DNA of 64,000 nucleotides from Phoronis australis. Its lineage: Eukaryota > Phoronida > Phoronidae. Positions 47,201 to 59,450 of the stretch are shown one piece after another. The number at the start of each line of letters is the position of its first letter. Positions within the stretch are counted from its first letter, which is position 1. The position numbers and the translations under genes are program-made. A model generated the notes under the pieces. It worked only from the letters and a program-made list of their open reading frames with translations. It ran no database searches and was not told the DNA's origin. The stretch covers positions 318,438 to 382,437 of the forward strand of contig NMRA01000127.1 of NCBI GenBank assembly GCA_002633005.1, written 5' to 3'.

Positions 47201-48843
47201 AACTGTGGAACCATTCCAAGTACAGATATATCTTCTAATTCGATCAAGAAACAAGTTGAGAATAGATTCACCCCTGAAAGCGGCTAAATGGAAAGTTTCC
47301 TGATGATAAGGCAGGATTATAACAACCTCACGCTGTTTTTATGCATACAACTGTCAAAGACTTTTAAATTTTATAATTCTTTGCTTAGTGTTTTCGCACC
47401 TATTTCTACAATAGAGTTCCATAATCGACCAGCCGGAGAGTTCTCCGACAGTCAACAGGTGATTGTTAAGCACTGAAGGAAACACTCATGATTGTTTCAG
47501 GAATTTTTTTTTTCATGTACTTATTTAAGAACAAGCAATTCATACTAAAATGTTAATATATCAGAATAGATCACTTGTCCTAATGTCATGCATATTCATG
47601 TTAAACAGGACAAAGATAAATGACAATAGTCGAGCACATTCATTGGTAAAATTGCCAGTCGCAGTGCCCAACTTGACTTTGTATCATGCTTTATGTTAAA
47701 GTCTGCAGCTCAACAGGGGATGACAAATAAACAAATGAACATTTGTCTTGAATCGTCTTGACAGTATTATTGTGTTAACAGGAAGTTTAATTAGACCCAC
47801 GTACCACTAAATTAGGCAACAATCACGAAAAAACATAACTCACCACCTTACGAAACCAAAACCAAAGGTTCTACCCACCCAAAATCTGAACCAAAACTAC
47901 GGTTTTCAAAGACAGCGCTGCGTGGGGGTTTAAAGGTTGACTGTCTGTGAGTGACGAAATTGAAGATGAATACAGCACACAAGCTTTCATGTGGCTTAAC
48001 TAAAGTTTACATCAAAGAACAAATATAGTAAAATAAAGGTTGAAATTAATACAATACCTCTGACAGGTAGGCATACGGCTGTCTCTGTCCAAAGTCAGAA
48101 CTAGCTACGCACATATAGATTATGCCGTTGTTAACCAAAACATGGAACACAAAACTAAAACGAAAAATCAAAACAACACTACATTACCAACATAAGACAC
48201 GTAGTCACAAAAATGAATGGCAACGTCAAACTAAAACTAAAATCTAATGCATATCACGGCTTGGCACGCTCATAAATATGAGTACAAAATGTGACAAGCA
48301 CTGACAAAAACAGCAAGGCAAATGACCAATGGTCATATTAGCGCGGAGTTGCAAAAACTTTGCTGAACTATAACTGTGAAGCTGATGGGAACACTATTGC
48401 TTAACTTCACGGTTAACCACGGTTAACATCAAAGGTTCAATAGTAACAAAGTTAACTGTACGGGGAAGGGCCTAAAGACAACTAATCAAACAGCGAAATC
48501 TTAATGAGCCTTTCATAATTAGGCATGGTAAAACGAAAGCTAAAATTACCGAGATACAAGAAATAAAGATGAAAAAACAGATTCAGGTAAGGAAAGTTAA
48601 GAAGAATAACCACTGCAAAGATTAAAAAATTCTCACTGATCGACAGTATCTTTCAGCTTTTATCAGACCTGTTAAATAATAAGTGACTTACTTGTTATTT
48701 CCCGTATAAGTCGTCTTGGTATCCCTGTCTGTTGGTATGTTTCTCAACATCTGTTCAGCCACACGTTCAAAGTCACCATTACCAATCTGGTGAGAGCACA
48801 AGATGGTAAACCCACGGGCGATGAGACTATATGCAATCGCCAT
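44201..48843 (-). CDS. VAMP7: VAMP7-like longin R-SNARE, 5 coding exons, 239 aa
   Basis: R-SNAREs of the VAMP7 type drive fusion of late endosomal, lysosomal and some secretory vesicles. Minus-strand exons are 48853(ATG 48843)-48692, 48154-48058, 46963-46862, 46209-46051 and 44410-44201. The CDS is 720 nt with GT-AG introns and matching phases. Residues 1 to about 112 form a longin domain starting MAIAYSLIARGFTILCSH, close to the VAMP7 start. The SNARE motif runs from about 131 to 190 (QLRAQVDEVKGVM...NIEKVLERGEKLDDLVDKT), with the zero-layer Arg at 153. A basic-aromatic juxtamembrane segment RRKYWWQNMKMK precedes one transmembrane helix (about 194-213). A 26-residue Ser/Thr/Gly/Ala-rich tail follows. 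Vertebrate VAMP7 is 220 aa. The RKYWW segment is more like VAMP1/2/8 than vertebrate VAMP7, so the symbol is by overall architecture. Confidence 0.93.
45125..45776. repeat. Inverted-repeat element in the last VAMP7-like intron
   Basis: The left end ATGGTGCAAATTCTTAAAG...AAACATCCATTTG is mirrored by CAAATGGATGTTT...CTTTAAAAATTTGCACCAT at the right end (about 45 bp). In addition an 85-bp direct copy (AAACATCCATTTGAGTACCT...ACATTCCA) lies at about 45155-45237 and 45657-45738. There is no coding capacity. A short (AC)n run lies at about 45412-45426 inside it. Confidence 0.7.
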
Positions 48844-49439
48844 TGTGAATTTCCTGAAAAGAAGGAAGTTATTTCTTGTGATACTACACAGCTCAAAAGT
48901 TGGGAAATACTATACTTCTCTGACACTGTCCTGGGTGCTTAAATTGGGAACTCAGAAATGTGGGGCTGGGATGCTGGAAATTACTTCAATACGGTAAATG
49001 AAACAGTTTTGAATGCTCTTTATAATACAAAAAACAATTTTTGATTTAGACCACTTACCGTAATGAAATTGTTCTTGTATTATTGCTAAGGGCTTCAAAA
49101 AAATTGACACTTTGTTTTAGCCAGAGACCAGGGTTCACATGCTGGTGCCGAGCATGGTCTCAAGGAATAATGAATTGTCAGTTAGTTCTTTGCGAACCAA
49201 GTTGAGACTAATTTCAAAGCAGACAGTGGTCTAAACTATTAGTTCACTTCTTGAACGGCACCCTGTTGTACATCCATTTTAAATAAAACAGGCAAATCGT
49301 AGAGAATATAAAAAGGAGCTTTGTGTCTAGTGTGGAATGACTGCGAACAGTTTATTAAGCTGCGTAATTTTTAATAAATGTATTGTACACGCAATGAGCT
49401 GATCATTAGCTGCTTCCACGAATTACTTCACTTCTTTTG

Positions 49440-49695
49440 CACATGAGTACGGTAAAATCTGAACAAATTAGGGCAAAAATAATTGCCAAAAATGCCTTCT
49501 TCATTCTTCAAGGACTTCTAACCTTGTAGCGAATATCCTCAATTTTTCAAAACTTTGTTTGATGGTAGTTTTGGTACAAAACCTAAACATGGAAAATCCT
49601 TAAATTTGGTACAACGTATCTTTCTTAGCAAAAATGATGAAAAAAATTTAACCTGTCGGCCATATTGTGCCCTAAATTGGTGAGATATTACTGAA
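49440..49695. repeat. Interspersed repeat shared with 53290-53570
   Basis: Shared ordered blocks are GTACGGTNAAATCT, CAAAAATAATTG, TTTTTCAAAACTTTGT, AACATGGAAAA, TTTGGTAC and GGCCATRTTGTGYCCT. Divergence is substantial. A fragment of the same family seems present near 21290-21370 in a SEC31 intron. Confidence 0.55.
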
Positions 49696-50234
49696 TTAAC
49701 AATGACATTAAAAAGCGCATAACGCTAAAAATATTTCATATCTCCTTCAATTAACAGTTCAGTCGAGAGCACAAATTTTCTAACTGAAATAAGGCAATGC
49801 TCAGCTGAAACTGACAAACTCTTACCCAAAGATAACCAAGCTGTATACTTTTTAGGTGTCAAAATTATGAACTCAGATGAATATTTACAAGGGTAAGAAG
49901 GCACTTTTAAGGACGCCTATTCTTGGTCATGTAGACCATTTGACACGCCTCCAATCTATGAGTTCGAGGACTCTCCTTCTCGGAGTATTGCTTTCATGGG
50001 CTTGTGATGTTGCGTTATTGCAAGACACTACGGCAAGTTTCAAGCTTGTTTCTGCAGTCCCAAACTTGATAGGGAAATTGAAACACTAAACTAAACATTC
50101 AATGATGACTCTGCGTAATAGGTACACTCTAGTTACCAGCTGGCAGATTGTAACTCAAAACCTAAAAGTTGACTTTACACCACTAGTCACAGTGTTTTAT
50201 AAACACCTTTCATCTGGTGAGAGAATACTGGAGA

Positions 50235-50525
50235 TAAGCACCTGTCGTAATTGTTGAGATTACCGAAACCAGGAATCGAGCAAGCAACCCCAATAAAACC
50301 GGCAAGCCTGCAAACCATTCAGCTTATAGGCAATTTCCCGTTAGCGAGTGGCTAACAGAGATCACATGATTCACCGAAAGCAAGTGTACAACATTCACCC
50401 CTTTCCTACGGACAGGCGCATTACCAGCAAGGTGAACACCATATTGGCTCACATACAGGTTATCAAATTCCCTTGGTATCTTTACCAGCATAACACAGGC
50501 GAACGCATGGTCACACAATGCAATG
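50235..50525 (-). repeat. Diverged tRNA-derived SINE with extended flank
   Basis: The minus strand has a TAAGCTGAATGGTTTGCAGGCTTGCCGG head and a degraded B box, corresponding to the copies at 9.4 and 9.8 kb. The similarity continues through CATTCACCCCTTTCCTACGGA and AAGGTGAACACCA to CAGGCGAACGCATGGTC, matching 9550-9680. The long shared flank suggests a composite repeat unit larger than the SINE head. Confidence 0.7.
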
Positions 50526-50936
50526 TTTAGCCCTCATGGTAAATACTTCTGGCTGCCCAAGTGTTCAAAAGTATGCAAGAATATGAAACATAAAAAAACG
50601 CACACGGAAATTCCCTTCGGAATATCTAACCCAATGAAGAAGTCATATTACGTGAATTCCATCCATTTTTCAAAATCAAGTTATCACAGAAAACCAGGGA
50701 CAGGCCAAATTGGTCTTTACTCCTGTCCTGCCTTGCCCACGGGAACTTATCTCGAGTTTTTTCAGCACACTCATGATCGTAGACATAGCCGTAGGGCTGC
50801 AATTGCTGAAACTGAAAAGATCGAAATACGCTCTGGTGTTTGCCCTGGATACCAGTGATTGGAAGTGAAGGGGAAACACTTGAGACAGTGATCACATTTA
50901 AGAGACATTATGTGTACCAGCATTCAACTCACTTAC

Positions 50937-51030
50937 ACGCCAAGCTAAATACGTTTTGGGAAGTAAAAGAACGAGTTGTGGGCGGAATCCTAACTTCTAC
51001 TTCCGCGAATCCGCCATTTTAGTTCCGAAA
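50937..51030 (-). promoter_or_regulatory. Probable promoter and noncoding exon 1 of the VAMP7-like gene
   Basis: The first coding exon starts at an acceptor (48855-48854), so a noncoding exon lies upstream. Here the minus strand has AAAATGGCGG (YY1-like, about 51010-51019), then GCGGAAGTAG (ETS-like), and 60-70 nt later a consensus donor GTAAGT at 50936-50931. The spacing and GC-rich context fit a housekeeping-type start. Assignment to this gene is inferred. Confidence 0.5.
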
Positions 51031-52829
51031 AACAGAGCCAATGTTTTTTCCCCCAAGCTCACTTTTTGCTTTATGAGTTTAATACAACTAATTAAAGTAA
51101 AAGAAGAGATATGATCGACTTAAAATGACAACATGCTGAGAATAAAAGTTCGTTTCTTCTCTTTTTTGACATTTTAGAATTGCAGTGAAAATAACGTGAG
51201 TGTTATTTATTTGGCACGGTTTGATTCTTCACGCTCGATCTCGTATTCCAAACGAGAAATTGGTCAACAAGCACAGATTGGAAGATTCAACAAAGACAAG
51301 TAAGGTTTGTGTCTCAATGTTATCGTTTAACACTCTTGATTAGGACCGTTCCCCGGCTCAAAATTTCATGGGAGAAAAGGTGTCTTATGATCTATGTAGA
51401 GAAGTGTCAAAAATCCCGTCAACGTCTTAGAACAAAATTTCACAAAAGTTTTAGAATGTTCGTCTGCCACCGTGACTGAATCGTGAATGGGATTTCAACC
51501 AAAGGCTGTCGAGATGTCGACAAGTTGTCATTTATTTCGTAGTTTAACTCTAGAATTAACCAATTTTTACATCATTCTCACTGTTTTATCTTCATTTGTC
51601 TTCGTGAATACCGTTTCTTCACCTTACCATTTACTAAAGACGGGGTTTTGGCATTCACTGGGTTTCGGACCACCCCTCTCAATACCATAGACTCGTCCTC
51701 TTTTCTCCGTCTTCACCTTTTGCCGGTCAGATGAGTTTGCAAATGCAAGTGTTGTAAACAACAAAAACTTTTTATTGTCATTTCAGTTTAACTTTCTTAG
51801 GCCTTGGAACTGTTCAAAGTTGTGTAGGGAATGTGCATTGTTTGGGCAGATTATTTTTTTTAATAAAGTGGCTATTTTATGAGTTGTCATTAGTTTTTGT
51901 TTGGGGAGGTTTCTAATGTTAAAATTAAATTGATTAAGGCTAATTTTGAGTTTGATTTGACATGTAATAAAATTGTTTTATTTTGTATTGTTTAGTTAGT
52001 TTTATGTCAATCAGTTAACATTATGCTAAAATTCTCATTGAATTTGCTTTACGTATATATCTACATAAAGTTAACGCAAATGCAGGGGGAAAAATTTAGT
52101 TAGCATTTGAGAAATTGAGTTCTTACCATGGTTCATACCCTGAAAAACAGCAATCAAGTTCAAATGGGGAAACAGAATTTACTTTTACATGTAGTAGAGT
52201 GCTCAACACCTAGCTTGATGCCAAGTCACATTTGGCGACTTTGCGAAAATCCCTGGTCTCCAAACAAAATCTGAGGTCGCCAAAACTGACGTCGAAATCA
52301 TCGGCCACGAAAAAAAATGTGCCGCTCTCAGAAACTTTCGCATACCTCTTCAATTTCCCCGGTAAATAATATGTACCATTCAATCTCTAACTTAATTCCT
52401 CCTGCCAACGAAGATAGAACAGTCGATTGAATACAATGGTGATGTAATTTAAGCGCATCTTTGATGTGTGCTGACTGCTGTGATGGCAAATGCTCTAATT
52501 TCACGAGAGAAACAGTTCTGAACCAAAGACTTTAAACCTAAGAAATCTGTTAGCAATTTAAAGTTTGGAAGTTGATTAAAAACTTTGAAACAAATTTTGT
52601 CGGAATTATTATATATGACTTTGATACTGACAGTTGCAACTTCGTGGCAACAGGATTATTTTCAGGTTGCCAAACACAATCGTCAAATTTGTCATGGTAA
52701 TGCAGTTTTTCTGGGTTTTTTTTCTGAAGATGCTTTTAGATTAATGATGAAAAATTGACCATGATCTTGGTTTGTATCATAACTGATAATCTGACATATT
52801 TGTTATGACATCACCATTTTAGTTTAAGC

Positions 52830-53170
52830 TGTGGGTATTATTGAAGAATTAAAATTTGAATGGTTAAGATGAAACGCAGCACTACCTGGTGACTTAAAAG
52901 TGTCTATAAACCAATATTCTGTCCAAAAAGCTGACTTTTGGTTAAGACAAGTTACTGCCATAAAATTGGTCTCAACGTTTTCCTTGCTCTCATGAGAGTT
53001 TTCTTTTAACTTGCAAAGTACTGACAGTTTGTTATTCGTTGAAACCATGCTCTTGGAAGATAAAATGAGACGCTGTAACAACAAGCCAACTTGCTGAAGT
53101 CTTGATTTCAAGTAATGACGAACTGCGGATACGTTCGAAGCCTTGGAATCATCTCCAAATTGAATAAATA
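52830..53170. repeat. Interspersed repeat shared with 42324-42610
   Basis: See the 42.3-kb copy: AAATTGGTCTCAAC, CCTTGCTCTCATGAG, ATAAAATGAGACGCTGTAAC and CAAGCCAACTTGCTGAAG in collinear order. It is followed directly by the second shared family at 53290-53570. Confidence 0.65.
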
Positions 53171-53289
53171 ATAATATTATTTGATACTCGTTTCATAATG
53201 GACAGTGGTCTAAATCAACATTTCTTTTTGGTTTATATTGTAAAAATGAAATTGTGTAAGATTGGGACTTGGGCGTTTGTCAAACAGAA

Positions 53290-53570
53290 GCATTAAGTTT
53301 AATGGGTACGGTTAGGGTAAAATCTTACAAATTTCAGACAAAAATAATTGTCTGAAAATCACCTTTTTCATTTTCCAAAAGCTTTTAACATTATTGTGAA
53401 TCCCTACACCTTTTCAAAACTTTGTCAGATAGTAGCTGCCATATAAAACTTGAACATGGAAAAGCATTTAATTTGGTACTGCATATGTTGCATGGAAAAA
53501 TAATCAAATAAAATTTCACTTGTTGGCCATGTTGTGTCCTCAATTAAGAAGGTTTTTCTGTATTTTGATT
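53290..53570. repeat. Interspersed repeat shared with 49440-49695
   Basis: Collinear blocks with the 49.4-kb copy are described there. The two families lie side by side here, suggesting that they are parts of one larger element. Confidence 0.55.
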
Positions 53571-53734
53571 GGGGTTATATTAGAGCTGAAGATCTTGGCA
53601 TATGGGCCTGTCAAAATTCACTAGGTGAGATAGCAGTGATATTAGTGCATGGATTCATATTGAGTCGCCACCTGCAGCCCTCAGTCACACCACTTGTTGA
53701 TGAACTACTGTCTGCCCTCAGCCTACTCAGTTTT

Positions 53735-54209
53735 TGTAGGACCCTAGAAAATAACCAAATTTTGCTAACTTAGGAACAACATACATAAGAAATGAAAAAT
53801 CGGATTCATCTGGAACTTTCAGGTGTGCTTTATGCATTGTTCTCTAAAATGTCTTTAGGAATTGTTGTTTTTGAAATTTCCATTTTGACACGAGGGGCTG
53901 TTAGAAATGGGACTTTTGTGATTGTTATCAGGGAAATCAAAATTGCATAAAATGAAAACGAAATGATATATTATAGAACTGTAGCAGCGTTTTTGCCAGA
54001 GATTTCACGGTGGACATTTTGTATCGAACGTTACTGTTTTGCTACATCTTCCTTTTTGTACTAAATTTATTAAAAATAAGTGGTCAGGTTAGTGACAGAT
54101 TGGTATGAAGTCAAACATTGAATTGTACAGTCCTTGCCTTTTAGAAAATTTAAACTTTCACTGAGTTAAATTCTATAGTTTTGTTGCTATTTGGCTTAAC
54201 GGTCCTACA
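53735..54209. mobile_element. 475-bp MITE-like element, TGTAGGACC termini
   Basis: It begins TGTAGGACC and ends GGTCCTACA, a perfect 9-bp inverted repeat. Related copies lie at 38570-38970 and, inverted, near 62560-62770; ATGTAGGACC also occurs near 3595. No coding frame spans it. A target duplication is not evident. Confidence 0.6.
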
Positions 54210-56359
54210 TAAGCCTATTACCTTTGCTCGTTAAGCACCACCTGGTGAGTATCTTGTCAACTAATGGATTATAACTTTTACAACTTCTCTGACTGTTGAT
54301 ACTGGGCTTTAATGGTTGCAACTGCTTGCAAAGTAAACCTCACTGAGGAAAATCACTGAGGTTTGTAACTGTGCTACAGTTTTCAACCAGTTTGAAAGTA
54401 TTTAGACCAAGAGATAACTTATAAACTGCAATTGGTATGAACAGTACATTACCTTCATTGAATAAGTGAAAGAAATCAATGATGTGATTTATAGGTAACA
54501 TACAGTAGCTACCCATTGAGCAGAAGGCTTGCTTTTTCGACAGGTGATCTAGATAGTTACTGGGCACCAACGTAGCTTGGCAAAGCCTCGTGACATGCTC
54601 AATTTGCCTAAAGTGTGGCATTGAAGCTGAGACTCCTCCACATTTAGGAGGGATTTGCTCTGCCTATCACTGAAAAGCTTCGCAGCCTTATATTTTATGG
54701 ACATATAACGTGCCTGGAGGAAATTGCCAGATCATACAGGTTAAATAGTCTTTCCAATTTCCTGATAAAAACAGGCAAGTTGGAAGACTTCTCCCATGAG
54801 GAAAGCCATGCTGAGAGGTGTCTGAGCTATAAACAGGTGATGGGCCCTGTCGTGTTGCCTAAGCACTTACGGTGTACTGCAAAAAGCACCAGACCACCTG
54901 CCTACCATCTTTTACCTATTTTTAACCAAAAATTCTGTCTAGCGCAAGCTAGTCCTTCTTAAGGTCAGCTGAGTAGGAATTCAGTATGATGGTTGGAAGT
55001 CTAGAGGTACCGTAAAGTTTCCAATACAGTCGGGGGCATTTACTAATTTCAAACTTAAGCTCCAGTCCTGGCCTCTGTTAGAGGCTTTTGTTAGAGACTG
55101 GGATTAATTAATAAGTGGACCTAAACAACAGTGGCAAACAAAAAACACCTTTGTCAGTCGTTCATTCCAAGGGTGTTGTCACTTTAAATTACAAAATATG
55201 ACAGACCTAACTAATATTTCATGAGATCTGGGATTTATTGATTCCAGTGTTCTTGTACCCGGCTTCTATCAGAAGGCTGATGGTATCTGGAGCTAGGTCT
55301 CGTAGCTTACCAGTAGAGATATTGTCGTGATGGAACTCAATAACGTCATCTTTTCTGAATGATTTAGTTGCTTTTTATGCATATTACTACTTAGCCAATC
55401 ACAAACTCCTAAGTGCAGTGGGAGTGTGAAAACCAACATCAGTCTAACCATAAACTTTGTTGGAAATGACGGGGCTAATTAGTAAAGAAAAAAATGCAAT
55501 TTCTTTTATCTACAAAATGTTTTACAACGTTAGCTTATTTGGCCTCTTTGTCATTTGGGCGTCCCAGCTCACTACAATTTTAATTTGATAGCATGATCAT
55601 GGGAAGGAATTAATTATAATTTTGCTCAAGGTCGGAGGATGTCCCAAGTTTTGAAAATAAGTAATGCAGCACTCGAAAAGTACACATTGCTTGGTTTAGC
55701 CAAATGGCGATGGACCGTTTACAAGTGATTGCCAAAAAAGCGACTTGCAAAATGACGCACTTCTCCAGTGTAGACCCGCCACGATTTTGATGACTTGCAT
55801 ATTTCATTTGTGATTGTGTTTGTTGTCTATTAATAAATTAATATGTCTGCTCACCTTTGATTGTTGTCTTTAATCGTCTAACTTATTTCATGCAACAACG
55901 ACACTGAACGGCTCCTGGCGGTTGAAATAAGACAGACGCACACGTTGACAATTCGTTGAGTTGCAGACACTCGAACATAACATCCCAAACACAAAAAACC
56001 TCTGACCTATTTTTTGTCAACCAACTATTTAACTGCTCTCTTACTTCAAAGAACTTCGAAGTTTTTACACACCTTGTTCTAGTCATGCCAACAGACTGTA
56101 CTTCTGCAGCAAGTGACAGCTTGCATGCCCACAGCTCTAAACAGTTGCCATGTGACAATAGTTGAGTTGCTAATCCAAATGGAGCGCTGCGTGGTCACTG
56201 ATCATCTGCGCACTATAGTCGAATCAGCTTTAACAAGGGCGGCTCTGGAAATTTTTATTGCTATTTGGTAACACGTTGGAATATCTAGTCACCATTTCCG
56301 CATTTGTTGTTGCCAATGGCGACGAAAAATGGAACTTTCCAAACACTGCAATAATGTTC

Positions 56360-56955
56360 ATCCCAAATTCAATTATTAGGGTAAAATTCTCCCGTTTGGG
56401 GCAATGAAAAATTTATTACTTTACTCTTGGTCTGAGCATGTACAGAGTTTTAGAAATAGGCAATATTGGTTGTCCCAAATTCAAGAATTATGCGAAAAGA
56501 ATTTTGGATTGGCTGCTATTTTGATGATTTTATATCCGTCTTTGTTGATACAAGATGCAGTATCAAATATTTGAGAGATATAGTGAATGTCAGAATTATC
56601 CGTGTCCCAGTCTTCAGAATAAAGAAAAATCAACTTTGGCTTAAAATTCAGTGTCCCAAAGTTTAGAGACTGTCCAAAGTGGAGAATTTTAGGTTTGATC
56701 AATGACAAATAATCATTCACCTCAATGATGCACACTATGGGAAGACATGAACATGGAAACGTTGAATTGGTGGCTATTTTGCGATATTTCTTGTAAACTG
56801 CCAAGTCTGCAAATCCGAGACAACACAGTGTCTGATATTTGAGAAATAGGATGAATGTCAATCTTCAGAATGAACAATATTCAACACTATAGCTTGAATT
56901 AGGGTATCCCACATTTTAAAGAGTTCCCAAGCTGGAGAATTTTTACCGTAATGCT
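56360..56955. repeat. About 270-bp diverged tandem duplication
   Basis: The order TTGGTGGCTATTTTG or TTGGCTGCTATTTTG, ATATTTGAGARATA, GAATGTCA, GTCCCA or ATCCCA, and GTGGAGAATTTTAG or CTGGAGAATTTTTA appears twice (about 56460-56690 and 56690-56950). A partial third unit precedes at 56360. Confidence 0.6.
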
Positions 56956-58639
56956 ATTTAGATATTACGCATAACAACCTCAGCAGTTACTGCTGTCAGT
57001 TTTTGACGCTGACTAAGAATGTTACCATATGTCATGATATTGTCTTACACTATTCAGATTACTTTCATGGTGTTGTTGTTCAAGGACATTGTAATCACTG
57101 CTTCACCCCTGTTCTTGCTTTGAGTTTTTTCAAAAAGGGTCTTAGTTGTAGAAATGATAGAATGTAAACTCATGGGCAATGTGTGACAGCCTATTTATGT
57201 TTTAACATACAAGGTATGTTTTGTTTAAAATGGAATGGTGTAAATAATTTAAAATCGTTTTTGTCAAATGCTGCTGATTCACATATAATTTAAAAGCTTT
57301 TCTGTTCACAAGACAAACTAACATTGCTTAGTTGTTTTAGTGGAGTTGAATATTAAGTGCCAATTGTTAGACAGAATGTTATGCACTGCATGTATTTGCA
57401 TTATGCAATTACATTCAGCAGGTGAATGTGAGCTTTCTTTTTTAAATTGAAAAAAGTACTATACTTGTAACGCTTTGAAACATTCTCGCTAAAATGGTTT
57501 GCTTTTAAACGACAAATTTAATTTTTTAGCTAAAAATATTTATTTGTATAATGTACTATTCCATAGCTGGATTCTTGGAATCCTAAAAAGTGTCATATTT
57601 TTAGAAATTCAAGTTAATGTTAGTTAATGATTAGCAACAGTCAGTGAGTAGATAAGTTTTCACTTACGATCTAAATCAAATCAGCTTTTTGTCTCACTGG
57701 TATTAGGAATTTGGATTACGGAGGAAAGAAAGGTATGCAGTGATACATCAACTGTATCTGCTCATATTTGGAATATGCCCTTATAGCATTTTGAGTAAGC
57801 TTTGGCGGTATTTGCCGGATCATGAAGATGTATTGCAGAATTGTTGGCTGGGCTCATTGAGTAAAAATTACTGAAAATTGCCTAGACCTTGAATCAGTCT
57901 TGAGTTGATGCATGTCTTTCTGGTATAGTGTGCCTGTTTTGATTTATTTTAGTAATTGCTTTTGTGTCTCAGTTGAGTTTATGCATTGGTTAAGCTTTTA
58001 ACTTTTAAGCGGCCATGCTCGGTACAAAATTTTGCTCAAAAATCCTGCAAACTTAACAATTTCTAAAATTTGATTTAAAGAAATGCGCTGTGAAACCAAG
58101 TGGCTTATAACTCATACAAACAGGATTATTCATGTGCCTGTATCCTTGCACATGTACAAAGGACCTCACCAGTGCCTGTAAGTGAAATTGAGGCGCTTGT
58201 GCTTTTGTGCGAAACACTTAATAATTTCTTTGAAAAAATGCATTATTTCGGATGTAGACACGGCCTAAATACGCACATATACTGTATGTTTTTTTGGTCT
58301 TAAGAGTAGTCACTAACTGACATTTTATATTGCGAACTGCAATGCTTTTCACAACTGCAAGTCCTAAACTGTTATGCAAAACCCAACAAACGCAATGGAA
58401 GCATGTGGTGGCTGAAATTCTCTTCGCTGCAGCTGTACTTGAAGTTGTTCTTGATTTGTGCATATTTACTTGCTTTATCACCTGGAGTCTGTTTGTTGAA
58501 GACTTCTCATTGCTTTTGTCTTTTGACTTTAGCCAAAAGTCAGATATCTGACCATGAATAGCCAAAAGTTGATTCTTCATGTTGGCTCTAATGGCTTTGC
58601 TCCTGAGCAGGCTATGGGTTTCTGTCTTCTTTATGTTCC

Positions 58640-59450
58640 CACATATTTATATGTGGGTACATATTGCCGTCATCTCTGTCTGGGCGTCCGGCGTCCGCAG
58701 CTGTATCTCCTAAACCCCTTGCAGGATCTTATTTGGCAGGTGTGTTTCTATGGGGGTGATGACAGAGGGCAACAAGTTTTGGACCAACCCGAATACTGCT
58801 GTGCCCCCTAGTGGCAATTTTAGGTTTTTACGTTTGCCTCTGTATCTTCAAAGGTCCTCAACTGATTTTCATGAAAGTTGGCACATAGGCATCTATTAAC
58901 GAGGTGACACTATCCTCCCATTTTCGCATGGATTTGAGGCATTTTGGGCCATCTAGTGGCCATTTTTACTATTTTAGAGTCCAATTTGTACTATTTTCGA
59001 GTCCGATTTTTGGTGTCCGCCCCTCTGTCAGCCAAACCGCTCTAAGGATGATTGTGAAAATTGGCTTATATTTTGTTAGTGTGAAGAGGACTGTTGACGA
59101 TGATTTTCCAGCTTCAATTACTGTGGCGCCTCCTAGTGACAATATTTAGCGCCCTTTGCTGTATTTCCTGAGCCCTCTACAGAATGCTATCAAATGCAAG
59201 TGTATTTATATCATGTTGACAACAAAAAGCAACAGCTTTCAGACGGATCCGATGAACGCTTTGTCCCTAGTGCCAATTTCATTTTTTGGTTTTGCTAAAG
59301 TTTCTTGACGAATTGTCATGAAATGTGGTAAATAGCTTTCTGTTAAAAAACGGTGACATTTTCCAGTGTTTTGATGGATTCGAAATATTTTGTACTATCT
59401 AGTGGCCATTTGTGGGTGCATTTCAATGCTCCACGTTGCTCTTGTTTGGC
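58640..59450. repeat. Dispersed repeat block A with recurrent CTAGTGGC motifs
   Basis: The block opens with a near-palindrome around CCACATATTTATATGTGGG and shows a subrepeat of roughly 130-170 bp: CCTAGTGGCNNTTTT, then TTTCATGAAANTTGGCACAT. CTAGTG motifs lie at about 58802, 58947, 59126, 59263 and 59394. Block B at 63250-63950 has the same architecture. There is no coding potential. Confidence 0.75.
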
